From: Plebeiibacterium sediminum
GTDB lineage: Bacteria; Bacteroidota; Bacteroidia; Bacteroidales; Marinilabiliaceae
Assembly (NCBI RefSeq): GCF_026013605.1
Contig: NZ_JAPDPJ010000005.1
Coordinates: 1 to 64,000, forward strand
Length of the DNA: 64,000 nucleotides
Reading direction: 5' to 3'
In this document: piece after piece, positions 45,466-54,217 of the stretch
How the letters are laid out: each line of letters opens with the position of its first letter
How positions within the stretch are numbered: position 1 is the stretch's first letter
Notes under the pieces: model-generated
The model's database searches: none
What the model saw: the letters and a program-made list of their open reading frames with translations, nothing else
What the model was told of the DNA's origin: nothing
Translations under genes and position numbers: made by a program

Positions 45466-47697
45466 TTATTGGTGTAATTTATAGATCAGATTTAAGAAAA
45501 AGGTTCTGCCAGGTTGTGGATGGTATGCCGGAATTAACCCGGCAGGATTTACATTATTTATATAATCGTAATCTTCAATATTGCCTGAACCAGATTCTCT
45601 TCCAACACCATAGTAAGCTTTATCAAATACGTTGTTAATAATCATTTTAGCCATTAAATTCTCATTTAACTTATACGATATTACCCAATTGGCTTTAAAA
45701 TATGATGGCGCATATCCTTTATGATGGTTTTGCAGCCATGTGTTTGTTTCTGGTGCTTTTCTTTTTCCTACATAGTTGAAACGGAAGTCGGATATGAGCT
45801 TTTTGTCGATGAAGGAAATGTTGACTCCTCCGTTAATTTTATGCTTGGCAGTTCTATCTATATCGTAGAACTTATTAGAGTTGGCGTTGTATCCGGTTAA
45901 GAAATTGTAATTGCAGAAGAAGCGTATGTTTTTATTGAACTGATATAGCAAGTTATATGAAAAACCTCCAATATCTTTTTGTCCAACATTTTCAAATCGT
46001 TCTCCTGATGGCATACTGCTATCAGAAACCTTCCCGATTAAATTATGAATGACAGAATAATAGATGTTCAATTTAGTAGATAATCTTTCGTTGAAGAGAA
46101 GGCTAGATAATTCTGTTTCGTAAGTAATGATGTTCTGAGGTTCCAGATTTGAGTTGCCTCTAAATTCACTATGCATTTCAAATATACTTGGTTGCCTGAA
46201 TGCTCTTCCGTAAATAAATTTGGCTCCAAAGGCTTCTGTTTTATTATAGTCTATAGCAAAGCGAGGATTTAGTATACTTCCGTATTCAGAGTTGTAATCA
46301 TATCTTAATCCAATAGAGCTTGAAAAAAGATTATTGAATTGATGATCCCATAATGAATACAAAGCAATTTCTTTAACCAGGTAGGTTGGATATTTCTTAT
46401 ATTGATTAATGCCATTACCAGATGAAGCAATATCCCAAGAACTTTCTGTGGAATGATGATTTTCAGGATATTCTCCCAATGAAATAATACGATCACTTTG
46501 ATTACTTATACTGGTTTTAAAACCAAAAGAAAGATCATTATTAGTATTAAAATCATACAAAAGCTTTTCTTCAAGATAGGTTTGGTGGCTGTATGCTGCA
46601 TAGTTTTTTCTAAGATCCGGGAATTGATATAAATAATTGAAGCCTCCATCTGGAATTATATTGGTAGCTCTAAATACCAAATCCGATTTTAAGTGAAGTT
46701 TTTCATTCAGTTCAGTTTGGTTATTGGCATAAATATTATAATTCCTATAGTGCATTGTGTTTTCATGATCAGTTAAATCATATTCATAAGCCACAACAGC
46801 AGATCCATAAGCTCTGGTCATATCTGAAATAAAGAAACCAATTTCATTATTCTTAAAATGTAGTTTGCTTCGGATTGCATAATTTTTATTATGAGTATTG
46901 AATCCATTCTGAATATATTTTCCTCCATTGGGATTTAGCAAGTTGGTTTCATAGATGCCTTCATCATCATAATTGGCGATAATGGTATTTGGTTTTCGAA
47001 TATTATGAAAATAGTTTCCTGGATCGTATCGGTCTTTTCCTTGATCACCTTCTGCATTGTAATAATGAAAGGCTATTGAAAGTTTTGTGTCTTTATTTAT
47101 GTTTGATCCAAAATAAACTTCAGCACTTTCTGTTGAGTGAGATCCTTTCAATATGTTAGCTTCAATTCCATTGATGTTTTTCTTTGTTATGATATGGATA
47201 ATTCCGGTAAAGGCTTGTGCTCCATACATTACAGAGCCAGGACCTTGACTGATTTCTATTCGTTCCACATCAATCAGCATATTTTCATAGGTCCATAACA
47301 GAGACCAGTTAAAGCTTATGTTATTTTGAATGATGCCATCAACCATAACTAGAATCTCTGGATTGCCGACATCCCCAATTCCTCTGTTCATATTAAAGGT
47401 GGGATATTCGCCACCCCCATCGTTAAACATCATAAAATCAAAACCAGGAATATCCTGACAGATGTCCACTAATGTTTTATACCCTCGCTCTTCAATCATT
47501 TGATGGGTAATAATGGTAACATTTGAGGGAGCGGATTTTCTTTTTTCAGGTTTAATTGAACCTGTGGTAATGGTTAATTCAGACAGTTCTTTTAAAGAGT
47601 AGTGATAAGAAAAGTTTGATTTAGAGTTTTCCTGTGCTTTTATGTATTGAAACGATATCAGTAAGAATGCTAATGTGTATGTAATTTTATTGTTCAT
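45466..47697 (-). CDS. TonB-dependent receptor of the YfiR-kinase operon
   Basis: From ATG 47697 the protein has 743 residues and a signal peptide (ending YIKAQ); an in-frame ATG at 47766 would place 23 residues ahead of it. The plug domain holds LTITTGSIKPEKRKSAPSNV, IEERGYKTLVDICQDIPGF, and VERIEISQGPGSVMYGAQAFTGII. The barrel ends in GRTFFLNLIYKL. It is not SusC-like (no carboxypeptidase-type domain, no SusD partner). Receptors of this type often sit beside YfiR-domain sensors, which suggests a sensing rather than a bulk uptake role. The ligand is unknown. Confidence 0.88.
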   Translation of the reverse strand: MNNKITYTLAFLLISFQYIKAQENSKSNFSYHYSLKELSELTITTGSIKPEKRKSAPSNVTIITHQMIEERGYKTLVDICQDIPGFDFMMFNDGGGEYPTFNMNRGIGDVGNPEILVMVDGIIQNNISFNWSLLWTYENMLIDVERIEISQGPGSVMYGAQAFTGIIHIITKKNINGIEANILKGSHSTESAEVYFGSNINKDTKLSIAFHYYNAEGDQGKDRYDPGNYFHNIRKPNTIIANYDDEGIYETNLLNPNGGKYIQNGFNTHNKNYAIRSKLHFKNNEIGFFISDMTRAYGSAVVAYEYDLTDHENTMHYRNYNIYANNQTELNEKLHLKSDLVFRATNIIPDGGFNYLYQFPDLRKNYAAYSHQTYLEEKLLYDFNTNNDLSFGFKTSISNQSDRIISLGEYPENHHSTESSWDIASSGNGINQYKKYPTYLVKEIALYSLWDHQFNNLFSSSIGLRYDYNSEYGSILNPRFAIDYNKTEAFGAKFIYGRAFRQPSIFEMHSEFRGNSNLEPQNIITYETELSSLLFNERLSTKLNIYYSVIHNLIGKVSDSSMPSGERFENVGQKDIGGFSYNLLYQFNKNIRFFCNYNFLTGYNANSNKFYDIDRTAKHKINGGVNISFIDKKLISDFRFNYVGKRKAPETNTWLQNHHKGYAPSYFKANWVISYKLNENLMAKMIINNVFDKAYYGVGRESGSGNIEDYDYINNVNPAGLIPAYHPQPGRTFFLNLIYKLHQ

Positions 47698-47824
47698 TTG
47701 TTTAGGATTGAGAGAAAAGGTTTGGATCGGTTTGAATATACTTATTGAGGCAAAACAGCTTTTCAATTCTTATTTCATGCAAAAGTTAGTTATTAATTAT
47801 CAATTACGAAAAGTGTTTTTAATA

Positions 47825-47891
47825 AAAAAGTCTGTATTAAGATTACCAACTGCCACCCCAGCAATATAATAACCAATAATACAGACTTTTT
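47825..47891 (-). terminator. Long-armed terminator downstream of the nif operon
   Basis: AAAAAGTCTGTATTA and TAATACAGACTTTTT are perfect 15-bp inverted arms around a 37-base loop. On the minus strand the second arm runs into T residues. It would stop nif transcripts before the TonB receptor gene. Confidence 0.75.
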
Positions 47892-47898
47892 CAAAATT

Positions 47899-47953
47899 CG
47901 AGATAAGCAAGACTTATCTCTCGTGTAACCTTTCTTTAGGTGCCAAAGGTTAC
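47899..47953 (-). other. Two adjacent perfect hairpins after nifV
   Basis: GAGATAAG/CTTATCTC (47900-47920, 5-base loop) and GTAACCTTT/AAAGGTTAC (47925-47953, 11-base loop) lie between the nifV stop and the long-armed terminator. Neither has a T run on the minus strand, so they look like transcript-end stabilisers or processing sites rather than terminators. Confidence 0.7.
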
Positions 47954-47998
47954 TATAATAAATGGTCCAGGTTGTAACTTTTTCTTCGTTTATAAAAA

Positions 47999-49108
47999 CT
48001 ATAAACTCATAATTAAATCTTTTAATTCATCCTTGTTCACACTTTCTTTTTTGTGTTGAGCAAGCAATTTAACTTTAGGTAAAATTTCTTTTCCTTCCTC
48101 TGCGCTAATATGTATTCCCATGGTGGCAAGTGCATCCAGAATAGATGCAACACCTGAGTGTTTCCCAATAACAAATTGAGATTCTTTACCCACTTCTGAT
48201 GGGTGAAAAGCATGGTAGCTCATTGGGTTGTTAAGTAATGAACGACAGTGAATGCCTGATTCATGACTTGTAATCAGTTCTCCGGTTATAGGTTTTGTTT
48301 GACTTACCTTTCTGTTTGAAACTTCTTCAACAAACTGGCAGGTTTTGTTAATATTTTTCAGGTTTATACCCAGGTTTTGGTTTAATGAAAATTTAGCAGC
48401 AGCAGCAACTTCTTCTAAAGGTGCATTTCCTGCTCTTTCTCCAAGTCCATTAATTGTAACATCGATACTGTTACAACCGGCTTGTAGGGCTGCAATACTG
48501 TTTGCAGTTGCCATCCCCAAATCATTGTGTGCATGAAATTCAAGATCAACATCAGGAAATAGAGATCTGTAACTTGAAATCATTTCATGTACAGATAGAG
48601 GATTCATAATTCCTACCGTATCGGCAAAGCGTACACGTTTAACACCTAGTAGGGTAGCTTTATTAATATATTCTTGTAAAAATACCGGATTAGCACGAGA
48701 AGCATCCTGAGCTCCAATTCCAACAAAGTCAAAATGGTTAGAGGCTAAGCCAAGCATCGTTTCCATTTGTGTAAGAACCCAGTTGTAATCTTTACCAATT
48801 GCAGCTAATTGAATATCACTTACCGGAAAAGAAACGCTAATTCTGCGAACTCCAGTTCGTTTTGCAGCCATGATATCAGAAACAGTAGCTCTCGACCAAC
48901 ATAAAGTATCAAAAGAAAAACCTTGTTCCACAATAGTTCTTATATCTTTTTCTTCCTCACGAGAAATAGCAGGAGTACCAATTTCAGCTTCTGTAACTCC
49001 TAATTCTTCTAACATCTGAGCAATCTTTATTTTTTCTTCTAATGAGAAAACAACACCAGCAGCTTGCTCGCCGTCACGTAATGTGGTATCAATTAAATAT
49101 TGCTTCAT
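47999..49108 (-). CDS. nifV: Homocitrate synthase NifV
   Basis: NifV condenses acetyl-CoA and 2-oxoglutarate to (R)-homocitrate, the organic ligand of FeMo-cofactor. The 369-residue protein has the DRE-TIM barrel signature [13 protein letters not shown] at residues 7-19, the metal-binding [10 protein letters not shown] near 190 and a late GKHSGVASI motif. It could be taken for an isopropylmalate synthase relative, but its short length without the regulatory domain and its place at the end of the nif operon settle the call. It follows the ferredoxin gene. Confidence 0.93.
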   Translation of the reverse strand: MKQYLIDTTLRDGEQAAGVVFSLEEKIKIAQMLEELGVTEAEIGTPAISREEEKDIRTIVEQGFSFDTLCWSRATVSDIMAAKRTGVRRISVSFPVSDIQLAAIGKDYNWVLTQMETMLGLASNHFDFVGIGAQDASRANPVFLQEYINKATLLGVKRVRFADTVGIMNPLSVHEMISSYRSLFPDVDLEFHAHNDLGMATANSIAALQAGCNSIDVTINGLGERAGNAPLEEVAAAAKFSLNQNLGINLKNINKTCQFVEEVSNRKVSQTKPITGELITSHESGIHCRSLLNNPMSYHAFHPSEVGKESQFVIGKHSGVASILDALATMGIHISAEEGKEILPKVKLLAQHKKESVNKDELKDLIMSL

Positions 49109-49180
49109 ATTAAATGGTATATAGTATCAGGAATATAACGTATCAAATTCAAGAGTTTTACTCTTGTTGGGAGATGAATT

Positions 49181-49223
49181 GTCAATAGTTAGTGGTATCA
49201 AAGGCATACCATTAACTATTGAC
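49181..49223 (-). repeat. Hairpin with 7-bp TATTGAC-type repeats between fdx and nifV
   Basis: GTCAATAGTTAGTGGTAT (49181-49198) and its inverted copy (49206-49223) pair over 18 bases with one G-T pair and a 7-base loop. The right side continues as 7-bp steps CTATTGA, CTATTGA, CAATTGA. Heptameric repeats of this sort are known as scattered intergenic elements in several bacterial groups. Confidence 0.75.
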
Positions 49224-49241
49224 TATTGACAATTGACAAAT

Positions 49242-49547
49242 TTAATCAGTGATTAAATACTCTTCAACAGCTTCGCCTTCTTCAAGAGCATCTAAAATTT
49301 CGTCGATTTTTTCTTCTGTAATCTCTCCATACCAGAAATTGTTTGGGTGAATTACCATTACTGGTCCCTGGCTGCATACATTTAAACAAGCAGTACTTGA
49401 TACAGCAGCATCAATTCCTCTGTCATTACATTCTTCCATGATGTATGGAATGAAATCCGATGCTCCGTTTTTATTGCAAAATCCTTGAGCATCACCAGCT
49501 ACGCGGTATGAGTTACATACTAAAATATGATATTCAGGCTTCTTCAT
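49242..49547 (-). CDS. Thioredoxin-like 2Fe-2S ferredoxin of the nif operon
   Basis: The 101-residue protein has a thioredoxin-like 2Fe-2S ferredoxin pattern: Cys11 and Cys24 in the N-terminal half, Cys54 and Cys58 in TACLNVCSQGPVMVIHP, then GEITEEKIDEIL. Relatives such as the Clostridium pasteurianum and Azotobacter 2Fe-2S proteins are tied to nitrogen fixation. Here it lies between nifB and nifV, so a role in electron supply or cofactor assembly fits. The direct partner is not known. Confidence 0.88.
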   Translation of the reverse strand: MKKPEYHILVCNSYRVAGDAQGFCNKNGASDFIPYIMEECNDRGIDAAVSSTACLNVCSQGPVMVIHPNNFWYGEITEEKIDEILDALEEGEAVEEYLITD

Positions 49548-49634
49548 ATCTTGTAAATTTATTGGTTAATTTAAAATGTTTATTTTGTACAAATGGTTTT
49601 CTTTTTATTGCCGGGTTTAGGCTGATTTATAAAA

Positions 49635-50900
49635 TCAACCACATCCGGTTCCTGTTCCTGAACATCCTGCTCCACATTTAAAGCTTTCTGCTTTTGTGAT
49701 GGTTCTTAATTCGGTTCCTTTGTAAACGGCATCCATTCCCTGATCAATTAAACCAGACATTTCAATTACCTGAATTCCTGATTTTCCTAGGATTTTTGAT
49801 GGTTTAGGACCAATTCCTCCAACTAAAATAGCTCTACAGTCACTTAAGGTTTCGCCAAGCTCTTCCCATCTCTTGTCACCACTTCCTTTAGGAGGAGTAA
49901 CTCTTTGGTTTACTAATTTATATCCGTTAGGAGTTTCTTTAAATATGTAAAGTCTGTCAGCTTCGCCTAAATGTTGATTTACTAAAATACCTTCGTTACT
50001 GGCAACAGCTACATAAGGACGTTCAGCAGCATCTCCATTGTCAATTCTAACTTTAGAAGCTTCAGATAATAATTCCATTGCTTCGGTGCTATCTTTTCCT
50101 AAAAGACCAGCAGCATCAGCTCTACAACGACTACAGTGTGTCATTGGAGGAAGAAATTCTTTAATTCCTTTTCTGATTTCTTTCATATAAGCTGAAGTTG
50201 GCTCCTCTAAGTCTTCAAAAGGAGTGTCCTCAACAGGAATTAAAGGAATTGTATTCATTAAGTCTACACCCATTTTAGCTAATCCTTCTGCAAGTTCAGT
50301 AAGATGTGTGTCGTTAATACCTGGAATAACAATTGCATTTGCTTTTACAGTAATACCAGCTGCTTTAAGTTTTTCAATTGCTTCCAATTGTTTTGATAAA
50401 AGCAATTCTGCGCCTGCAAAACCAAAATATCCTTTTTTGTCGAAACGTACCCAACTATATACTTTTTCAAGAATTTTAGGATCTAAGGCATTGATTGTTA
50501 TAGTTACGTGACTCACTTGTAATTCAGCAAGTTCATCAACATATGGTGCAATATTTAATCCGTTTGATGATACACAAAGTATCATGTCTTCGTAGTTTGC
50601 TCTAACCAAACGTAATGTTTCCATTGTTTCGTTTGGATTTGCAAATGGATCTCCGGGTCCGGCAATACCTACTACAGATAGATAAGGCATTTTTTCACGA
50701 AGTGCTTTTAAATACACAAGTGATTGTTCCGGAGAAAGAATATTTGAAGTAACACCAGGTCTACTTTCATTAACGCAATCAAATTTGCGGTTACAATAGT
50801 TACAACTAATATTACATTTGGGAGCCACTGGTAAATGCACTCTGGCATATTGTCCTTTTGCTTCTTTGTTGAAACAGGGGTGTTTTTTAAAGTCAATCAT
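49635..50900 (-). CDS. nifB: FeMo-cofactor biosynthesis radical SAM protein NifB with NifX-like domain
   Basis: NifB builds NifB-co, the 8Fe-9S-carbide core of the cofactor. From ATG 50900 it has 421 residues; an ATG 39 bases upstream is also in frame. The radical-SAM cluster motif CNISCNYC gives Cys29, Cys33 and Cys36. Next come VGIAGPGDPFANP and the CSRCRADAAGLLG segment, which adds further cluster ligands. The C-terminal 110 residues form a NifX/dinitrogenase-cofactor-like domain (VAVASNEGILVNQHLGEADRLYIF). The very end is a Gly/Cys tail (CGAGCSGTGTGCG). Confidence 0.95.
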   Translation of the reverse strand: MIDFKKHPCFNKEAKGQYARVHLPVAPKCNISCNYCNRKFDCVNESRPGVTSNILSPEQSLVYLKALREKMPYLSVVGIAGPGDPFANPNETMETLRLVRANYEDMILCVSSNGLNIAPYVDELAELQVSHVTITINALDPKILEKVYSWVRFDKKGYFGFAGAELLLSKQLEAIEKLKAAGITVKANAIVIPGINDTHLTELAEGLAKMGVDLMNTIPLIPVEDTPFEDLEEPTSAYMKEIRKGIKEFLPPMTHCSRCRADAAGLLGKDSTEAMELLSEASKVRIDNGDAAERPYVAVASNEGILVNQHLGEADRLYIFKETPNGYKLVNQRVTPPKGSGDKRWEELGETLSDCRAILVGGIGPKPSKILGKSGIQVIEMSGLIDQGMDAVYKGTELRTITKAESFKCGAGCSGTGTGCG

Positions 50901-51015
50901 ACCTCTTCTTTTTAAGTAATTAGTATAGTATAAAGACATAAGACCTGACGCCCATTTATCTTTAATGTTGTTAATTAATAATTCCGATTGATCTAATTTT
51001 TGTTTTGATCAAATC

Positions 51016-52428
51016 TTACATGTATTTCCAACCGATTTCAGATTTTTCTTGTTTGTATTCGATTAAAGCGTTTCCGATTTTATCGAATAGTTCCTGAGCT
51101 CCGGTATATGCTACATGTTTTAGTCTTGAGCCGCCCATTCTGTCGTGAATAGGAAAACCTACTCTTACTAATGGAATACCAAGCTCGCGTGCGATATAAT
51201 AACCTTTACTGTTTCCAATCAGAATATCAGGTTTCATATCGATGCACAGTTCATTGATTTTTTCGTAATCCAAATCGCTTAAAACTTCAATTGTTTTACC
51301 ATGAACTGGTGCACATTCTTCAATCTTTTGTTTTAGTATTCCACTATTACCACCAGATGCAGCTAGTATTACTTCAATTCCTATTTCATCAAGGAAACCA
51401 GTCATTGCTACCACTAAATCTTCTTCGCCGTATACAACTGCCTTCTTACCAAAAACATATTTGTGGCCATCTGCATAAGCATCTATTAATCTGCCACGTT
51501 CCATTTTGTACTTAGTAGGAACATCTTTGCCACTGATGTCACTTAATAGCTGAAATAATTCATCCGATTGAGTGATTCCAACAGGAATATTTATGGTGAA
51601 TTTTTTTACTCCAAATTCTTTTTCAAGGTATTCAGCTCCGGTAACAGCTAAATTGTTATTTTTAATTCTTCCAGCTAAATTTCCTCTGTTCAGGATAGGG
51701 CCAAATTCGATACTTGCTTTAGCACCACCCATTAGTTTTAGATCTTCTACTGATGTACCACCATCTGGTATTCTGTGATAAGTATCCCATACAGGGTTAT
51801 CCAAAGTTTCTGAATAATCAGGAACCATGATATAATCGATTCCAAAATCTTCCAGAATGCTTTTTAACATCCTTAAGTCTTCTGTTGAGATAAATCCTGG
51901 AAAGATGTTTACTTTATCATTCATTTCAACTTTAGTAGCAAAGGTTTTAGTTATTGCTGCTACTGTTTCATGAAAACCATCAACATGTGATCCCTGGTAA
52001 CTAGGAGTTGATGAGTAAACAAACTCTGGAATACTTGCATCATCAGCATTTTTTGCTTTGTAATTTCTTAGAGCTTGCCCTATGTCGTCGCCAATAGTTT
52101 CGCTTAAGCAAGTGGTGCAAACACCGACTACTTCAGGATTATATTGCGCAATAACATTTTGTATTGCCAGACTGAGATTGCCTTCTCCTCCAAAAATAGT
52201 TGACTCCTCACTAAAGTTTGAAGAGGCAATATCAACCGGCTCCTTATAGTGACTTATTAAGTATCTGCGGATATAAGTTGCGCATCCCTGTCCTCCGTGA
52301 ATAACAGGTACACAACCTTTAATTCCTTTATATGCTACACTTCCGCCCAACGGGGAACATACTTTACAAGCATTTCTCGTTGCAACAAAGTTTTTTCTTT
52401 CTTTTAATACTGGTATTTTGTCGGCCAT
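51016..52428 (-). CDS. nifN: Nitrogenase cofactor scaffold subunit NifN
   Basis: NifN pairs with NifE to form the scaffold on which NifB-co is matured with molybdenum and homocitrate. The 470-residue protein is of the nitrogenase component 1 family, with NACKVCSPLGGSVAYKGIKGCVPVIHGGQGC near the N-terminus, CTTCLSETIGDD near residue 107 and a final GFPIHDRMGG. It resembles NifK but follows nifE and lacks some NifK-type residues. A structured gap of 107 bases separates it from nifE. Confidence 0.93.
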   Translation of the reverse strand: MADKIPVLKERKNFVATRNACKVCSPLGGSVAYKGIKGCVPVIHGGQGCATYIRRYLISHYKEPVDIASSNFSEESTIFGGEGNLSLAIQNVIAQYNPEVVGVCTTCLSETIGDDIGQALRNYKAKNADDASIPEFVYSSTPSYQGSHVDGFHETVAAITKTFATKVEMNDKVNIFPGFISTEDLRMLKSILEDFGIDYIMVPDYSETLDNPVWDTYHRIPDGGTSVEDLKLMGGAKASIEFGPILNRGNLAGRIKNNNLAVTGAEYLEKEFGVKKFTINIPVGITQSDELFQLLSDISGKDVPTKYKMERGRLIDAYADGHKYVFGKKAVVYGEEDLVVAMTGFLDEIGIEVILAASGGNSGILKQKIEECAPVHGKTIEVLSDLDYEKINELCIDMKPDILIGNSKGYYIARELGIPLVRVGFPIHDRMGGSRLKHVAYTGAQELFDKIGNALIEYKQEKSEIGWKYM

Positions 52429-52457
52429 TATTTTAGATTTTTAGATTTTTAGAAAAT

Positions 52458-52541
52458 AGATAAGAGACATTTTGATTTGTTTTGAATAAGGATTGACAAA
52501 TTGTATTTGTCTATGATCTTTATTTCTCTAATCACTTATCT
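52458..52541 (-). other. AGATAAG-type hairpin region between nifE and nifN
   Basis: AGATAAGAGA (52458-52467) can pair with TCTC plus CTTATCT (52525-52541) with a 6-base bulge. Similar AGATAAG/CTTATCT stems lie in the nifI1-nifI2 gap, the nifK-nifE gap and after nifV. The right arm overlaps the nifE stop codon. Confidence 0.55.
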
Positions 52542-53867
52542 TTTTATAAACTTCCACACCGGACTGCAAACAGAAGCATATACTTCTTTAGCAAAGTTTA
52601 GCATTCCTACATATCCTGCTAAAGCCTCTTTGCGTTCATGGTTGTGGTCGCAAAATCCAAGACCTAATTTATAGGCAATAGGTCGTTCTTTAACACCTCC
52701 TATAAATAAGTCAGCACCTGTTTTTTTAACAAAGTCAGATAATTCGTTTGGATTAGAATCATCAACGATCACTGTACCTTTGTCACAAATTTTACTCAAC
52801 AAATTGTAGTCGTCTTTATTTCCTGTTTGAGAACCAACAACTACCGTTTTCATTCCTAGTAATCTTAATGCCTTTACCAAACTGATGGCTTTAAAAGCAC
52901 CTCCAACATAGATAGCTGCTTTTTTACCTTCAAGTTTTTCGCGGTAAGGCTGTAAAGCTGGAATAAGTTTTGCGATTTCCTCAGAAACTAAGGCTCTGGC
53001 ATTTGCCATTAACTCAGGATCGTTAAAATGTTGAGCAACTTCGTAAAGTGCATCCGACATATCCTCAATACCAAAATAGGATACTTTTTTATATGGTATT
53101 CCGTATTCTTTTTCCATTTCACGGGCTACGTGCATCATACTACCTGAGCACTGTACCACGTTAAGTGATGCTTTGTGAGATCTGCGAACCTGTTGAACTC
53201 GTCCATCGCCGGTTAAACATGCAATAATCTCTACACCAATTTTTTTATAATATTCAGATAGAATCCAAAGTTCTCCTGCCAGGTTGAAATCACCTAATAT
53301 GTTGATGCTGTATTTTGGTGGTACGTACTCATTGTCAGTACCTACTAATTTCATTAAAGCATCACAGGCAGCTTTGTAGCCATCTTTTTTAGTTCCTTTA
53401 AACCCTTCGCTCATTACAGGAAGTACTTCAACTCCTGTTTCTTTTGTCAGCTGTCGACAAACAGCTTCTACATCATCACCAATAACGCCAACTATACATG
53501 TGCTAAAAACAAAAACCGCTTTGGGTTTATATGCTTCTATAAGCTCAGTTAGTGCGCTATATAATTTTTTTTCTCCTCCAAAAACCACATCCTTCTCTCG
53601 TAAGTCGGTTGAAAAGCTTAAACGGTGTAATTGTGGGCCTGATGACATTGCTCCTCTGATATCCCAAGTATAGGCGGCACAGCCAATGGGTCCGTGAACA
53701 ACGTGTAATGCATCAGCAATAGGGTAGAGTACAACTCTTGAACCACAAAAAACACAAGCTCTTTGACTTACAGATCCTGCTACTGATTTTTTTTCGCAGG
53801 CTAATTCATGTTGGTCTTCTCCAATGGTAACAATCTGGGGTGTTCTATCTTTTATAAATTTTGACAT
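52536..53867 (-). CDS. nifE: Nitrogenase cofactor scaffold subunit NifE
   Basis: The 443-residue NifD-like protein has QRACVFCGSRVVLYPIADAL near residues 35-54, HVVHGPIGCAAY, FSTCIVGVIGDD near 120, and VVQCSGSMMHVAREMEKEYGIPY in the cofactor-facing region. NifE/NifN hosts the cofactor during maturation before hand-over to NifDK. The gene is the first after a 350-base structured gap that separates it from nifK, so its expression may be uncoupled in level from nifHDK. Confidence 0.94.
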   Translation of the reverse strand: MSKFIKDRTPQIVTIGEDQHELACEKKSVAGSVSQRACVFCGSRVVLYPIADALHVVHGPIGCAAYTWDIRGAMSSGPQLHRLSFSTDLREKDVVFGGEKKLYSALTELIEAYKPKAVFVFSTCIVGVIGDDVEAVCRQLTKETGVEVLPVMSEGFKGTKKDGYKAACDALMKLVGTDNEYVPPKYSINILGDFNLAGELWILSEYYKKIGVEIIACLTGDGRVQQVRRSHKASLNVVQCSGSMMHVAREMEKEYGIPYKKVSYFGIEDMSDALYEVAQHFNDPELMANARALVSEEIAKLIPALQPYREKLEGKKAAIYVGGAFKAISLVKALRLLGMKTVVVGSQTGNKDDYNLLSKICDKGTVIVDDSNPNELSDFVKKTGADLFIGGVKERPIAYKLGLGFCDHNHERKEALAGYVGMLNFAKEVYASVCSPVWKFIKR

Positions 53868-54217
53868 AATTATCTGTTTTAATAGAAAGATTGGATTTCA
53901 TTAGACTATAGACCTATTGATAAAAAAGAAAACTTTGTCGAATTCTTTATTTATCTAAAATCTTTTAAGTATAGATAAGGTGATTAATTTTTTCACTTTG
54001 TGTTTTGTTTGTCTTAATCACTTATCTTTGTTAATCAAAGACCGGCGGGGTAATTTTAAATATTTATACCACCTATTATTTAATTTCTTCAGCGTTCTGA
54101 AGAAAAATCACCCCGCTAGTCTTAACCTCTGGCAAACACAAATCATTGTAGGTTTTTAGATATGAGATATAATGAATGCCCTAATAAAAATCTCATATCT
54201 AAAAATCCTAAAGTATA
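53868..54217 (-). other. Structured 350-base gap between nifK and nifE
   Basis: There is no gene here. Three inverted-repeat structures follow each other after the nifK stop: TTTTTAGATATGAGAT arms (54153-54168 with 54190-54205); a GCGGGGT/ACCCCGC clamp (54045-54051 with 54110-54116) that encloses an 8-bp TTCTTCAG/CTGAAGAA hairpin (54085-54104); and AGATAAG(G)TGATTAA arms (53973-53987 with 54014-54027). The last 100 bases before nifE show nothing notable. Confidence 0.8.

Noticed and set aside
53868-54217. Hidden small gene in the nifK-nifE gap
   Set aside because: All frames are interrupted within short distances and the inverted repeats explain most of the stretch.
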